Shown here in pieces: positions 20,414 to 28,957 of a DNA stretch of 34,782 bases. The position numbers and the translations under genes are program-made. Within the stretch, counting starts at the first letter, position 1, and each line of letters opens with the position of its first letter. Origin of the DNA: Candidatus Solibacter sp. (GTDB lineage: Bacteria > Acidobacteriota > Terriglobia > Bryobacterales > Bryobacteraceae); assembly GCA_025361425.1 (NCBI GenBank), contig JANYAH010000067.1, positions 1 through 34,782 of the forward strand, written 5' to 3'. Under the pieces are notes generated by a model. The model was not told where the DNA came from and did not search any database. It worked only from the letters and a program-made list of their open reading frames with translations.

Positions 20414-20470
20414 GCCCCGCGCATTACGTTTCTCCCGCGCCGCTTGAGCGGGCGCACAAAGGTGGCTGAA

Positions 20471-20499
20471 TTGACACCCCCTTCTGGTGCTGTTAGCCT
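20471..20499 (+). promoter_or_regulatory. gcvT: Candidate promoter of the glycine cleavage operon, close to the start codon
   Basis: TTGACA (20471-20476) and TAGCCT (20494-20499) are 17 bp apart. The -35 is perfect and the -10 is weak. Only eight bases separate the -10 from the gcvT ATG at 20508, so the transcript would be leaderless or nearly so. No Shine-Dalgarno is visible before this ATG, which fits. Confidence 0.5.
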
Positions 20500-20507
20500 G
20501 AGTTTTC

Positions 20508-21611
20508 ATGCCAGCCCCGCCCGCTCTCCGCTACACGCCCTTGCACTCTGTCCATCGTTCGCTCGGCGCCAGGATGGTGGATTTCGGCGGGTGGGACATG
20601 CCCGTCCAATACTCCGGAATCATCGACGAGCACAAAGCCGTGCGCAACGCGGTGGGCATGTTCGATGTCAGCCACATGGGCGAGATCGAAATTCGCGGGC
20701 GCGAAGCCGCCAAACTCACCGATACCGTCACCACCAACGCCGTCCACAAGTTGAAGCTCGGCCAGGCCCATTACTCCGGCCTGCTGTATGAGCACGGCGG
20801 CTTCGTCGACGACATTCTGGTCCACAAGGTGGCCGACGATCATTACTTCCTCTGCGTCAACGCCTCCAATCAGGATAAGGATTTCGAGCACATCGTCGCC
20901 CAGAACCATTTCGACGCCATCGTGGAGAATACCGGCGAGCGCTACGCACAGATCGCCATCCAGGGGCCCAAAGCCCGGGCGACCCTGCAAAAACTGACGC
21001 CGGTGGATCTCAGCGGCATTCAGTATTATTGGTTCGCCGACGGCGAAGTCTCGGGCACGCCCGCGCGCATCGCACATACCGGGTACACCGGCGAGGACGG
21101 TTTCGAAATTTACGTGCCGCCGGCCGATGCCGAACGGATGTGGAAGCTGGTGATGGATGCCGGCGCCGAATTCGGCATCAAACCCTGCGGGCTCGGCGCG
21201 CGCAATACCCTGCGGCTGGAGGCCAAGATGGCGCTCTACGGCCACGAAATCGACGCCTCCATCTCGCCACTCGAAGCCGATCTCGAGTGGATCGTCAAAC
21301 TCGACAAGGGCGAGTTCGTGGGACGCGATGCGCTGCTCAAACAGAAGCAGAACGGTCTGCGGCGCAGGCTGATTGGTTTCGAAATGCGCGGCCGCGGGAT
21401 TGGCCGCGATGGCTACGAAGTCTTCCTCAACGGCGCCGCGGCCGGTTGGGTCACCAGTGGCGGCCCGGCGCCTACCCTCAACAAGAACATCGGATTGTGT
21501 TACCTTCCGGCACAGCAGTCGGTTCCCGGAACCAGCATTCAAATTATGATCCGCAACCAGCCAGTGGATGCGGTGACGGTGGAGACCCCGTTTTACAAAC
21601 GAGCGAAATAA
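20508..21611 (+). CDS. gcvT: Aminomethyltransferase, glycine cleavage T-protein
   Basis: Protein of 367 residues, the usual length for GcvT. It takes the aminomethyl group from lipoyl-GcvH, releases ammonia and makes methylene-tetrahydrofolate in the cytoplasm. Family marks include LHSVHRSLGARMVDFGGWDMPVQY, GMFDVSHMGEIEIRG, GGFVDDILVHKV (folate-binding aspartate region), GYTGEDGFEIY and NTLRLEAKMALYGHEI. The ATG at 20508 gives a standard N terminus. It heads a tight operon, with gcvH starting two bases after its stop. Confidence 0.96.
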   Translation: MPAPPALRYTPLHSVHRSLGARMVDFGGWDMPVQYSGIIDEHKAVRNAVGMFDVSHMGEIEIRGREAAKLTDTVTTNAVHKLKLGQAHYSGLLYEHGGFVDDILVHKVADDHYFLCVNASNQDKDFEHIVAQNHFDAIVENTGERYAQIAIQGPKARATLQKLTPVDLSGIQYYWFADGEVSGTPARIAHTGYTGEDGFEIYVPPADAERMWKLVMDAGAEFGIKPCGLGARNTLRLEAKMALYGHEIDASISPLEADLEWIVKLDKGEFVGRDALLKQKQNGLRRRLIGFEMRGRGIGRDGYEVFLNGAAAGWVTSGGPAPTLNKNIGLCYLPAQQSVPGTSIQIMIRNQPVDAVTVETPFYKRAK

Positions 21612-21613
21612 AT

Positions 21614-21997
21614 ATGTATCCAGATAATTTCCGGTATACGAAGGAACACGAGTGGGTGCTCGCCGATGGCGACGCCGGCACTATCGGCATCACCGACCAT
21701 GCGCAGCAGGAACTGGGCGACATCGTCTACGTGGACCTGCCAAAGGTGGGAACCAGAATCGAGGCGGGGAAATCGCTCGGCTCGGTGGAGAGCGTGAAGG
21801 CGGTTTCCGACATCTACGCGCCGGTCAACGGCGAGATCACCGAGATCAACGAATCCCTGGCCGATGCGCCGGAGAAGCTGAATACGGATCCCCACGGCGC
21901 GGCGTGGCTGGTGAAAATCCGGCTCAGCAACCCGGAAGAGATTCAGCATCTGATGTCGGCGGCGGACTATCTAAGTTATGTAGGAGCCGAAAAGTAG
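21614..21997 (+). CDS. gcvH: Glycine cleavage H-protein (lipoyl carrier)
   Basis: Carrier of 127 residues, the normal length. The ATG at 21614 begins MYPDNFRYTKEHEW, the conserved GcvH start. The frame is open far upstream, over gcvT, but that part is a shadow. Lys62 in SVESVKAVSD is the lipoylation site. The protein shuttles the aminomethyl intermediate between P-protein, T-protein and lipoamide dehydrogenase. The gene for the last of these (L-protein) is not in the window. The stop is immediately followed by the gcvPA start. Confidence 0.97.
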   Translation: MYPDNFRYTKEHEWVLADGDAGTIGITDHAQQELGDIVYVDLPKVGTRIEAGKSLGSVESVKAVSDIYAPVNGEITEINESLADAPEKLNTDPHGAAWLVKIRLSNPEEIQHLMSAADYLSYVGAEK

Positions 21998-23311
21998 TTG
22001 CGCTATCTTCCGAAATCCGCATCTGAGCGGCGGGCCATGCTGGAGACTTGCGGCGTGACTTCGCCTGATGAGTTGTTCGCCCACCTGCCCGAAGAGGTGC
22101 GGCTGAACCGGACCCTGAATCTGCCGCCGGGCATCTCCGAATACGAAATTGTGGAGTACTTCCGGAGCCGCGCGTCCCAGTGCGCCCTCGGCTACGCCAG
22201 CTTCCTCGGTGCCGGCGTGTACAACCATTTCCGTCCGGTGCTGGTGGATACCGTAGTTTCGCGCGGCGAGTTCCTTACGTCCTACACGCCGTACCAAGCC
22301 GAGATCGCGCAGGGCACGCTCACCGCCATTTTCGAATTCCAGACCATGATCTGCCAACTCACGGGCATGGACGTGGCCAACGCCTCAATGTACGATGGCT
22401 CCACTGCCGTGCCCGAGGCCGCCATGATGGCGGTGCGCGCCACCGGCAAGGCCCGCGTACTCATCGCCAAGAGCGTCCACCCTGAGTATCGCGAAGTGCT
22501 CAGCACCTACGCCAAACATCAAGCCATGCCGGTGGCGGAGTTCGGCTACGTGGCCGAATCCGGCAACCTCGATCTGGAAGACCTGGAGAGTAAGATGGAC
22601 GCTCTCACCGGCGCGGTCATCATCCAGACGCCGAATTTCTTCGGCATCGTGGAGCAGGTAAAGGCGGCGGCGGAAATCGCCCACCGTCACGGCGCGTTGC
22701 TAATAGTGGTATTCACCGAAGCCGTGTCGCTGGGCCTGCTGGAACCGCCCGCCGACGCCGATATCGTCGCCGGCGAGCTGCAATCTTTCGCCATTTCGCC
22801 GAGCTACGGCGGACCGTACGCCGGCATCATTGCGACCAAGGAAAAATATATCCGGCAGATGCCGGGGCGGCTGGTCGGCCAGACCACCGATTCGCGCGGC
22901 AATCGCGCCTTCTGCCTGACGCTCTCCACCCGCGAGCAGCATATCCGCCGCGAGAAAGCGACTTCCAATATCTGCACCAATCAGGCGCTCATCGCCCTCA
23001 TGGCGACGGTGTTCATGACGGTCTACGGAAAGCAGGGCCTGCGCGAACTGGCCGAGCAAAACCTAGCCAAGGCGCACTACCTCGCGGGCAAATTGAAGCC
23101 TCGCTTCAGTGGAAAATTCTTCAACGAATTCGTGGTGCGGGCCGAGGGCAAATCTCCGGAGGAGATTAACAAAACGTTGCTCAAGAAAAAGATTATCGGC
23201 GGCCTGCCGCTGGGCCGCTTCTACCCCGAATTGGCCGATTCCATGCTACTCTGCGCCACCGAAACGACCAAACGCGCGGACATGGACGCGCTCGTCGAGG
23301 TGCAGGCATGA
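21998..23311 (+). CDS. gcvPA: Glycine dehydrogenase (decarboxylating) subunit 1
   Basis: Protein of 437 residues, the N-terminal half of the split P-protein, similar in length to other GcvPA. Marks are [19 protein letters not shown], the early [55 protein letters not shown] and later [27 protein letters not shown]. It forms a heterotetramer with GcvPB that decarboxylates glycine. The start is a TTG placed directly after the gcvH TAG, with AGGAG about 11 bases upstream. The stop overlaps the gcvPB start as ATGA. Confidence 0.96.
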   Translation: MRYLPKSASERRAMLETCGVTSPDELFAHLPEEVRLNRTLNLPPGISEYEIVEYFRSRASQCALGYASFLGAGVYNHFRPVLVDTVVSRGEFLTSYTPYQAEIAQGTLTAIFEFQTMICQLTGMDVANASMYDGSTAVPEAAMMAVRATGKARVLIAKSVHPEYREVLSTYAKHQAMPVAEFGYVAESGNLDLEDLESKMDALTGAVIIQTPNFFGIVEQVKAAAEIAHRHGALLIVVFTEAVSLGLLEPPADADIVAGELQSFAISPSYGGPYAGIIATKEKYIRQMPGRLVGQTTDSRGNRAFCLTLSTREQHIRREKATSNICTNQALIALMATVFMTVYGKQGLRELAEQNLAKAHYLAGKLKPRFSGKFFNEFVVRAEGKSPEEINKTLLKKKIIGGLPLGRFYPELADSMLLCATETTKRADMDALVEVQA

Positions 23312-24786
23312 TCAAGAAGGTCACCACCCACCTCTCCCAAAATGAAGCGCTCCTCTTCGAGCGCAGTTCCCCCGGCAAGAAGGCCTACCAACTTCCCGAA
23401 CTCGATGTCCCCGCGGTGGACGCTGCTGTGGCGCTCGGCGCCGAAAACGTGCGCCAGGAAATCGAAGGCTTCCCCGAAATCAGCGAGGTGGAAGCCATCC
23501 GCCATTTCACGCGCCTTTCCACCTGGAACTACGCTATCGATTACGGCATGTACCCGCTGGGTTCCTGCACCATGAAGTACAATCCGCGGATCAACGAGGT
23601 GGTGGCGCGTACCGAGGGTCTGGCCTGGGCGCATCCGTATCAGCCCGAGTCGCTGTCGCAAGGCTGCATGCAAGTCATGGAAAGCCTGGAAGCGGCGCTC
23701 GCCGAAATCTGCGGCATGGACGCAGTCACCCTGCAACCCGCGGCCGGCGCGCATGGCGAACTTACCGGCATCCTCTTAATTCGCGCGCTGCTGGAAAAGC
23801 GCGGCAACCCGCGCCAAAAGATCCTGATCCCGGATTCCGCGCACGGCACCAACCCGGCCAGCGCAGCCATCGCGGGGTACGCCGTGGAAAGCATTAAGTC
23901 CAGCGAGACCGGCGGGGTAGATCTCAGCGCCTTGGAACAACTGGTAACCGGCGACGTCGCCGCCCTCATGGTGACCAACCCGAACACGCTTGGCGTGTTC
24001 GAAAACAACATCGTCCGCGTGGCCGAAATTCTGCACAAGAAAGGCGCCATGCTGTACATGGATGGCGCCAACATGAACGCCTTGGTGGGCATCGCGCGCC
24101 CCGGCGATTTCGGCGTCGATGTGATGCACCTAAACCTGCACAAGACCTTCTCCACGCCTCACGGAGGCGGCGGGCCGGGTGCGGGCCCGGTCGCGGTGAA
24201 GAAGGTATTGGAGCCGTTCCTGCCCACACCGCGCCTCAAGCGCGCCGGCAAGAAACTGGCCTTCGACTACAAGCGCAAGCACTCCATCGGCCGCGTCAAA
24301 GCCTACTACGGCAACTTCGGCGTGCTGGTAAGAGCCCTCGCTTACATCCAGGCGCATGGCGGTCCCGGACTGCGCAACGCCACCATGGATGCCGTGCTCA
24401 ACGCGGTCTACATCCGCAAGGCGCTGGAACCCTACTACGACCTGCCGTACCAATCGCCCAACATGCACGAGGTGGTCTTCAGCGACAGCCGGCAGGCGAA
24501 GCTCGGCGTCCGCACCGGCGATATCGCCAAGCGGCTGATCGATTACGGCTTCCACCCGTACACCGTCAGCTTCCCCATGATCGTCCACGGCGCGCTCATG
24601 ATCGAGCCCACCGAAACCGAAGGCAAGCTCGAAATCGACAGCTTCATCGACGCCATGATCTCGATCGCGCATGAGATTGAGACCGACCCGCGGATGGTGA
24701 AGAACGCGCCTTATAACACCCGCACCAGCCGCGTGGATGAAGTCACCGCCGCGCGCAAGCCGGTGCTGCGATGGAAGCCCGCGTAG
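23308..24786 (+). CDS. gcvPB: Glycine dehydrogenase (decarboxylating) subunit 2
   Basis: Protein of 492 residues, the PLP-binding half of the split P-protein. Lys279 in [18 protein letters not shown] is the Schiff-base lysine. Other marks are [55 protein letters not shown] and [13 protein letters not shown]-type sequence ([18 protein letters not shown]). It catalyses glycine decarboxylation and transfer of the aminomethyl group to GcvH. Translation is coupled to gcvPA through a 4-base overlap. The last 16 bases overlap the following membrane protein gene. Confidence 0.97.
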   Translation: MIKKVTTHLSQNEALLFERSSPGKKAYQLPELDVPAVDAAVALGAENVRQEIEGFPEISEVEAIRHFTRLSTWNYAIDYGMYPLGSCTMKYNPRINEVVARTEGLAWAHPYQPESLSQGCMQVMESLEAALAEICGMDAVTLQPAAGAHGELTGILLIRALLEKRGNPRQKILIPDSAHGTNPASAAIAGYAVESIKSSETGGVDLSALEQLVTGDVAALMVTNPNTLGVFENNIVRVAEILHKKGAMLYMDGANMNALVGIARPGDFGVDVMHLNLHKTFSTPHGGGGPGAGPVAVKKVLEPFLPTPRLKRAGKKLAFDYKRKHSIGRVKAYYGNFGVLVRALAYIQAHGGPGLRNATMDAVLNAVYIRKALEPYYDLPYQSPNMHEVVFSDSRQAKLGVRTGDIAKRLIDYGFHPYTVSFPMIVHGALMIEPTETEGKLEIDSFIDAMISIAHEIETDPRMVKNAPYNTRTSRVDEVTAARKPVLRWKPA

Positions 24787-26681
24787 CGCGCCAATCCCTG
24801 CTGCTGTTGATGGGGCTGGTGCTGCTCATCCGGATCCCGTTCCTCAATCAGGCAATTCAGGGCGACGACCTCATTTATCTCACCGAGGCGCGGCACGCGC
24901 TGGTAGACCCGCTGCATCCCAGCGACGTGAATTACGTCTTCATGGGCGACGCGGTGGATCTGCGCGGCCACTCCCACCCGCCGGGCAATGCGTGGCCGCT
25001 CGCCGGGCTGATTCTCCTGTTCGGCGACGTCCGGGAGGTGCCGTTTCACACCGCGTACATCGTGTTTTCCATGATCGCGGTGTGGGCCATGTGGTCGCTG
25101 GCCCGCCGCTTTACTGGGCGCCCGCTGTGGGCCACGCTGCTCTTTCTCGCAGTGCCGGCGTTTGTGGTCAACGGAGGTTCGCTGGAAGCCGATCTCCCCT
25201 TCCTGGCCTTCTGGATGGCGTCGATCGCGCTCTTCCTTTCCGGCCGTCTCGCCATGGCGGCCCTCGCCATGGCCGCCACCACGATGATGGCGTATCAGGC
25301 CGTTTTCCTGATACCGATTTTGTTTTGTGGCATATGGCTCCGCCTTGTGCCGTGGGAAAGGCCCGCTGGCCTGCCGGCATGTGGAACACAAAGACAGGGT
25401 CGAAGAACCACCCCGCCCACCCGAGAATCCCCCGGGGCTCGCCGAGTTTTTCATGGGATTTCGCGGGCCGAAGGCCCATCACAACAGGCCGGGAGGCCTG
25501 TCCTACTTTATGCCACCCTGCTCACACCCCTACTCGTCTTCATCGCCTGGCAAATTTTCACGCGCCTCACCACCGGAACCATGCCCGCCGGCAAACTTGC
25601 CGAGTACTTCTCCACCTACGCCTTCCAGGCGATCGAGCACAAACTCCAGAACGCCCTGATGCTCTTCATCCATTCCTGGTGGATCGTCTTCCCCGCCCTG
25701 GTGCCCCTCACCGCGGCCTCCGCCTGGCGCAATCGCCGCGACCCCGGCACGCTATTCCTGCTCGCCTGGATGGGCATTTTCTTCGCCGGCGCCCTGGCTA
25801 TCTTCTTTTCCGGATCCGCCCGCTACCTGTTGCCGATGGCCGCGCCGGTCGCCATCCTCGCCTCGCGCCTCTCCATCAAATGGCTCGCTCCCGCCTTCGC
25901 CATCCAACTCGCACTCGCGCTCGCTCTCGCTACTGTCAACTACCAGCACTGGAACGGCTACCGCGCGTTCGCCGCCGAGTTGCGTGCCCCGTCCGCCGGA
26001 CGCCGCGTGTGGGTGGATAACGATTGGGGCCTCCGCTACTACCTGGAAAGCGACCACGCCCTGCCGGCGCGCAAAGGCCAACACACTCGGCCCGGCGACA
26101 TCGTCGTGAGCAGCGAACTCGGGCACAACGTGGAGTTCACCGCTCCGCTTTCATTGCTCACTAGCGTCAACATCCGAGCCACACTTCCGCTGCGGCTCAT
26201 CGGGCTGAATTCGCACTCGGGATACTCCACCGTGGATGAAGGCTTCCTCCCGTTCGGCGTGTCGAGTGGGCCCGTCGACCGGGTGATGGCGCGGGTCGTC
26301 ATGGAGCGCCATGCCACGCGGGAATACCTGACAATCAGTTCGCCCGAAGCCGCCGAGCAGGTGGTTAGCGGCATCTTTCCCGCCGATCGCTGGATGTCTC
26401 AAGCCGGAGTCGTCGTCCTTAAAACCCCCGCCGTCCCCAAGAAAGTCCGCGCGGAGTTCTATATTCCACCGAACGCCCAAGCGCGCCACGTCACGCTCCT
26501 GCTCGATGGCCGCGAAATTGCTTCCCACACGTACGCGGGACCGGGGCCCTACACGCTCACTTCCGCTGAACCGTTCCAGGGCGCGACCGTGGAAATCCGC
26601 GTCGACCGCACGTTTACCGCGCCGGGCGACCGGCGCGCGCTCGGCATGGTGCTGATCGGCGTGGGTTTCGCCCAACAGTAG
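24771..26681 (+). CDS. Membrane glycosyltransferase-like protein (GT39/ArnT-like) carrying an inserted repeat
   Basis: Protein of 636 residues. The N-terminal two thirds is polytopic, with many helices after QGDDLIYLTEARHAL. The paired acidic residues just after the first helix are typical of GT-C transferases that use polyprenyl-linked sugars. The C-terminal third is soluble and rich in strands, presumably periplasmic. Residues 186-249 do not fit: a hydrophilic, Pro/Arg/Gly-rich run (VPWERPAGLPACGTQRQGRR and onward) separates two helices. It is encoded by a 190-bp element with terminal inverted repeats. The gene overlaps gcvPB by 16 bases, so it is cotranscribed, although no link to glycine metabolism is evident. 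Substrate unknown. Confidence 0.75.
   Translation: MEARVARQSLLLLMGLVLLIRIPFLNQAIQGDDLIYLTEARHALVDPLHPSDVNYVFMGDAVDLRGHSHPPGNAWPLAGLILLFGDVREVPFHTAYIVFSMIAVWAMWSLARRFTGRPLWATLLFLAVPAFVVNGGSLEADLPFLAFWMASIALFLSGRLAMAALAMAATTMMAYQAVFLIPILFCGIWLRLVPWERPAGLPACGTQRQGRRTTPPTRESPGARRVFHGISRAEGPSQQAGRPVLLYATLLTPLLVFIAWQIFTRLTTGTMPAGKLAEYFSTYAFQAIEHKLQNALMLFIHSWWIVFPALVPLTAASAWRNRRDPGTLFLLAWMGIFFAGALAIFFSGSARYLLPMAAPVAILASRLSIKWLAPAFAIQLALALALATVNYQHWNGYRAFAAELRAPSAGRRVWVDNDWGLRYYLESDHALPARKGQHTRPGDIVVSSELGHNVEFTAPLSLLTSVNIRATLPLRLIGLNSHSGYSTVDEGFLPFGVSSGPVDRVMARVVMERHATREYLTISSPEAAEQVVSGIFPADRWMSQAGVVVLKTPAVPKKVRAEFYIPPNAQARHVTLLLDGREIASHTYAGPGPYTLTSAEPFQGATVEIRVDRTFTAPGDRRALGMVLIGVGFAQQ
25327..25516. 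repeat. MITE-like element inside the glycosyltransferase gene
   Basis: A 190-bp segment is bounded by perfect 8-bp terminal inverted repeats, GTGGCATA (25327-25334) and TATGCCAC (25509-25516). Inside are further palindromes: GGGCC-GAA-GGCCC (25465-25477), ACAGGCC-GGGA-GGCCTGT (25484-25501) and CCCCGGGG near 25430. One end matches 5546-5570 in this window. No coding capacity of its own and no obvious target-site duplication were seen. The host reading frame stays open across it. Confidence 0.65.
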
Positions 26682-26709
26682 TGGCGGCTAAGAGTAGTAT
26701 CCTAAATGC

Positions 26710-27048
26710 ATGGGATGTGGAAGCGGTGGAAGCAGTTTCAACCAGATCGATAACGCCATCCGGCCAGGTGCGCGCAAGGTCTTTTGCGTGAAGTTCCAGA
26801 AGGAACTGGAGGGCATGGACGAGATCCCCTTCGAGGGGCATCCGTTGGGGCAGAAGATCTTCGACAACGTCTCCAAGGAAGCCTGGAAGATGTGGGTGGA
26901 GCACATGAAGATGCTCATGAACGAGTACCGGCTGAACCTCGGCACCGCGCAAGCCCAGGAATTCATCCTCGAACAGATGGACAAGTATTTCTTCGGCGAG
27001 GGTGCGCAACTGCCGCCCGATTTCGTCGCGCCTAAAACGAAGGCCTAA
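26710..27048 (+). CDS. yggX: YggX-like iron-trafficking / oxidative damage protection protein
   Basis: Protein of 112 residues. From about residue 23 it aligns by eye along the whole of the YggX family: RKVFCVKFQKELEGMDE, GHPLGQKIFDNVSKEAWKMW, then MLMNEYRLNL and LEQMDKYFFG. The conserved cysteine near the start of the domain (Cys27) is present. YggX proteins are tied to Fe(II) handling and protection of Fe-S enzymes. The first 22 residues (MGCGSGGSSFNQ...) are an extension not found in E. coli YggX. No good ribosome binding site precedes this ATG, so the true start is uncertain. The 3' end overlaps the convergent ATP-grasp gene by 17 bases. Confidence 0.85.
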   Translation: MGCGSGGSSFNQIDNAIRPGARKVFCVKFQKELEGMDEIPFEGHPLGQKIFDNVSKEAWKMWVEHMKMLMNEYRLNLGTAQAQEFILEQMDKYFFGEGAQLPPDFVAPKTKA

Positions 27049-28252
27049 AGGTCTCTAGCGCAGTCGCAATGTGGAAGCGCAGTTCCGTGTGCGACCGCCG
27101 CAACGCAAGCTCCACCGCCTCCGCCGTATCTCCCCGCGCAAAAATGAACCCCAGATAACTGGACCCCTCCGGCAGAGGCATCAGCAACTGCCCCTCCGTC
27201 GCCGTAATGAGGACGTCCTCAATGTCGGGCACCGCCAACGCGCGTTCAATTCCTTCCACGCTCCGATAGATTCCGCCCTGGCGTGGCGTCGGAATCATCA
27301 TCACGCCCGACGCCGGCCCGTCCACCTGCGCCATCCACACATTGCCACCCAGCGCGTGCACCAGAATCATTTCCTCCAGCGGAATCCCGTCGGCCATCCG
27401 GATGGCGCGCGCGCAGAGCCCGCCGATGGGTCGCGCGTGCACCTCCAGGATCCACGCGCCTTCGTCGTTGTAGCGCAGTTCCGCATGCACCGGCCCGTGC
27501 CACAGGCCAAGCGCCGCTGCCGCCTGTGCGGTGGTCTCCGTCAACGCCGCCTGCACCGCCGCCGTTTCGCGCGAAGGCGTGACGTAGATGGTCTCTTCGA
27601 AAAACGGCCCTTCCAGCGGATCCGGCTTATCGAAGATGGCGAGGGTCTGGAGCTTTCCGCCCGTAACCAAGCCCTCCACGGCGAATTCGCGCCCCGGAAT
27701 GTAGCTTTCCACCTGTAGGTCGCGCTCGCCCATCTTCGCAATCCGCCGGAACGCCGCCACAAACTCGCTCGCATCGTTGGCGCGGATCACGCCCCGGCTG
27801 GCCGAAAGTCCCAGCGGCTTCAACACGCAGGGATAGGGCGCACGCGCGGCCAGCACCGCCGGGTCATCCGATAAGCTCGCCCGGAAAAAAGCGGGCACGC
27901 GCATTCCCGCCGCCTGAAACAACTGGCGAGAGAGGTGTTTATCGTGGCAGGCGCGCGCCGCTGCCAGAGGGTGGAACGGCACGCCGAGCATCTCTGCCGC
28001 CGCCGCTGCCAGCACCGCCGGACGGTCTCCCACAGCCGCCACTCCATCCACGTGCAAGCCGCGCAGCGCCTTGAGCGATTCCTCAATCTGATCGAACTTT
28101 ACCGCGATGGCGCGGTCGCCCCATGGGTCGTCGAGGATGTGGCAGCGATCCGTCGCCAAGGTGACGTCCACCCCGAGCCGCCGCGCCGCATCCGCAAAGA
28201 CGCGGATCTGGTACCCCGTAGTCGCCGCAAACAGGAGCAAATGTTTCGCCAC
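27032..28252 (-). CDS. ATP-grasp family ligase
   Basis: Protein of 406 residues starting with GTG at 28252, nine bases after the upstream crp-like stop. The N-terminal Rossmann-like portion (LLLFAATTGYQIRVFADAARRLG) is followed by the ATP-grasp fold, with PYPCVLKPLGLSASRGV (Lys145) and the metal-binding strand ILEVHARPIGG. A C-terminal domain of about 100 residues resembles that of L-amino-acid ligases and carnosine-synthase-like enzymes. Such enzymes join a carboxylate to an amine through an acyl phosphate. The substrates cannot be read from the sequence. It is the third gene of a CDF-regulator-ligase operon and converges on yggX with a 17-base overlap. Confidence 0.85.
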   Translation of the reverse strand: MAKHLLLFAATTGYQIRVFADAARRLGVDVTLATDRCHILDDPWGDRAIAVKFDQIEESLKALRGLHVDGVAAVGDRPAVLAAAAAEMLGVPFHPLAAARACHDKHLSRQLFQAAGMRVPAFFRASLSDDPAVLAARAPYPCVLKPLGLSASRGVIRANDASEFVAAFRRIAKMGERDLQVESYIPGREFAVEGLVTGGKLQTLAIFDKPDPLEGPFFEETIYVTPSRETAAVQAALTETTAQAAAALGLWHGPVHAELRYNDEGAWILEVHARPIGGLCARAIRMADGIPLEEMILVHALGGNVWMAQVDGPASGVMMIPTPRQGGIYRSVEGIERALAVPDIEDVLITATEGQLLMPLPEGSSYLGFIFARGDTAEAVELALRRSHTELRFHIATALETFRPSF

Positions 28253-28261
28253 TGGTCCGTC

Positions 28262-28939
28262 TCACCCCTGCGCTTCGGCTTCGCGTTCCAGGCTCTCGCG
28301 GTCCAAAATGCGCAACTGGTGCCCCTGAATCTGCAACAGACCTTCGGCGCGGAAACGCGCCAGGTTGCGGGACACCACTTCGCGCACGGTGCCCAATCGC
28401 GACGCCAGTTCCTGATGGGTCAGTGTCAGGTCGAACTCGTCGGCGCCGGCCTGCCGGGAGATATCGAGCAGGAGGCGTGCCAGACGTTGCGTGACGCTGC
28501 CGAAAGTCATCGATTCCACCACGCCTACCAGATGCCGCAGGCGCTGGCCCACCACCGCCAGCAGCTTTAACGCCACATCGGGGAACTGCCGGCAGACCTG
28601 GTGGAAGTCGCTCTTATTGATGAACAGCGCCACCACAGGCTCCACCGCGCGAACCGACGCCGGATAGGCTCCGCCATCAAATAACGGCAGTTCGGCCACG
28701 GTGCTGGGGGCCGTCTCCAGCGAGAGCATCATTTCGCGGCCGGCCGCGGAGGTTTTGAAAATCTTGACACTACCGTGGGTCAGCAGGAAAATGCCCGTAC
28801 ACGGTTCGCCTTCCCAAAACAGCATCTCGTTCTCCGCGAACCGGCGCTCCACAGAGCGCTGCGCCAGGGCCAGAATCTCGCTCTCACTCAGGCCCGCAAA
28901 CAGCGCCATCTGCGAGAGCGATTCGTGTTTGAGCGGCAT
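28262..28939 (-). CDS. Crp/Fnr-family transcriptional regulator
   Basis: Protein of 225 residues with an N-terminal cyclic-nucleotide-binding-like barrel (about 10-130) and a C-terminal Crp-type winged helix (LTLTHQELASRLGTVREVVSRNLARFRAEGLL, then a wing IQGHQLRILD). There is no FNR-type cysteine cluster. In the ligand pocket, CRP's Arg-Ser pair is replaced (LPLFDGGAYPASVRA), so cAMP binding is doubtful. AGGAGA lies about nine bases before the ATG. The gene sits between the CDF transporter gene (18 bases upstream) and the ATP-grasp gene and is probably cotranscribed with both. The signal is unknown. Confidence 0.92.
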   Translation of the reverse strand: MPLKHESLSQMALFAGLSESEILALAQRSVERRFAENEMLFWEGEPCTGIFLLTHGSVKIFKTSAAGREMMLSLETAPSTVAELPLFDGGAYPASVRAVEPVVALFINKSDFHQVCRQFPDVALKLLAVVGQRLRHLVGVVESMTFGSVTQRLARLLLDISRQAGADEFDLTLTHQELASRLGTVREVVSRNLARFRAEGLLQIQGHQLRILDRESLEREAEAQG

Positions 28940-28957
28940 TCCGGTTGGTCTCCTGGC

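Noticed and set aside
20414-20507. Glycine riboswitch before gcvT
   Set aside because: The gap is only 94 bp, holds a promoter close to the start codon, and shows none of the paired helices expected.
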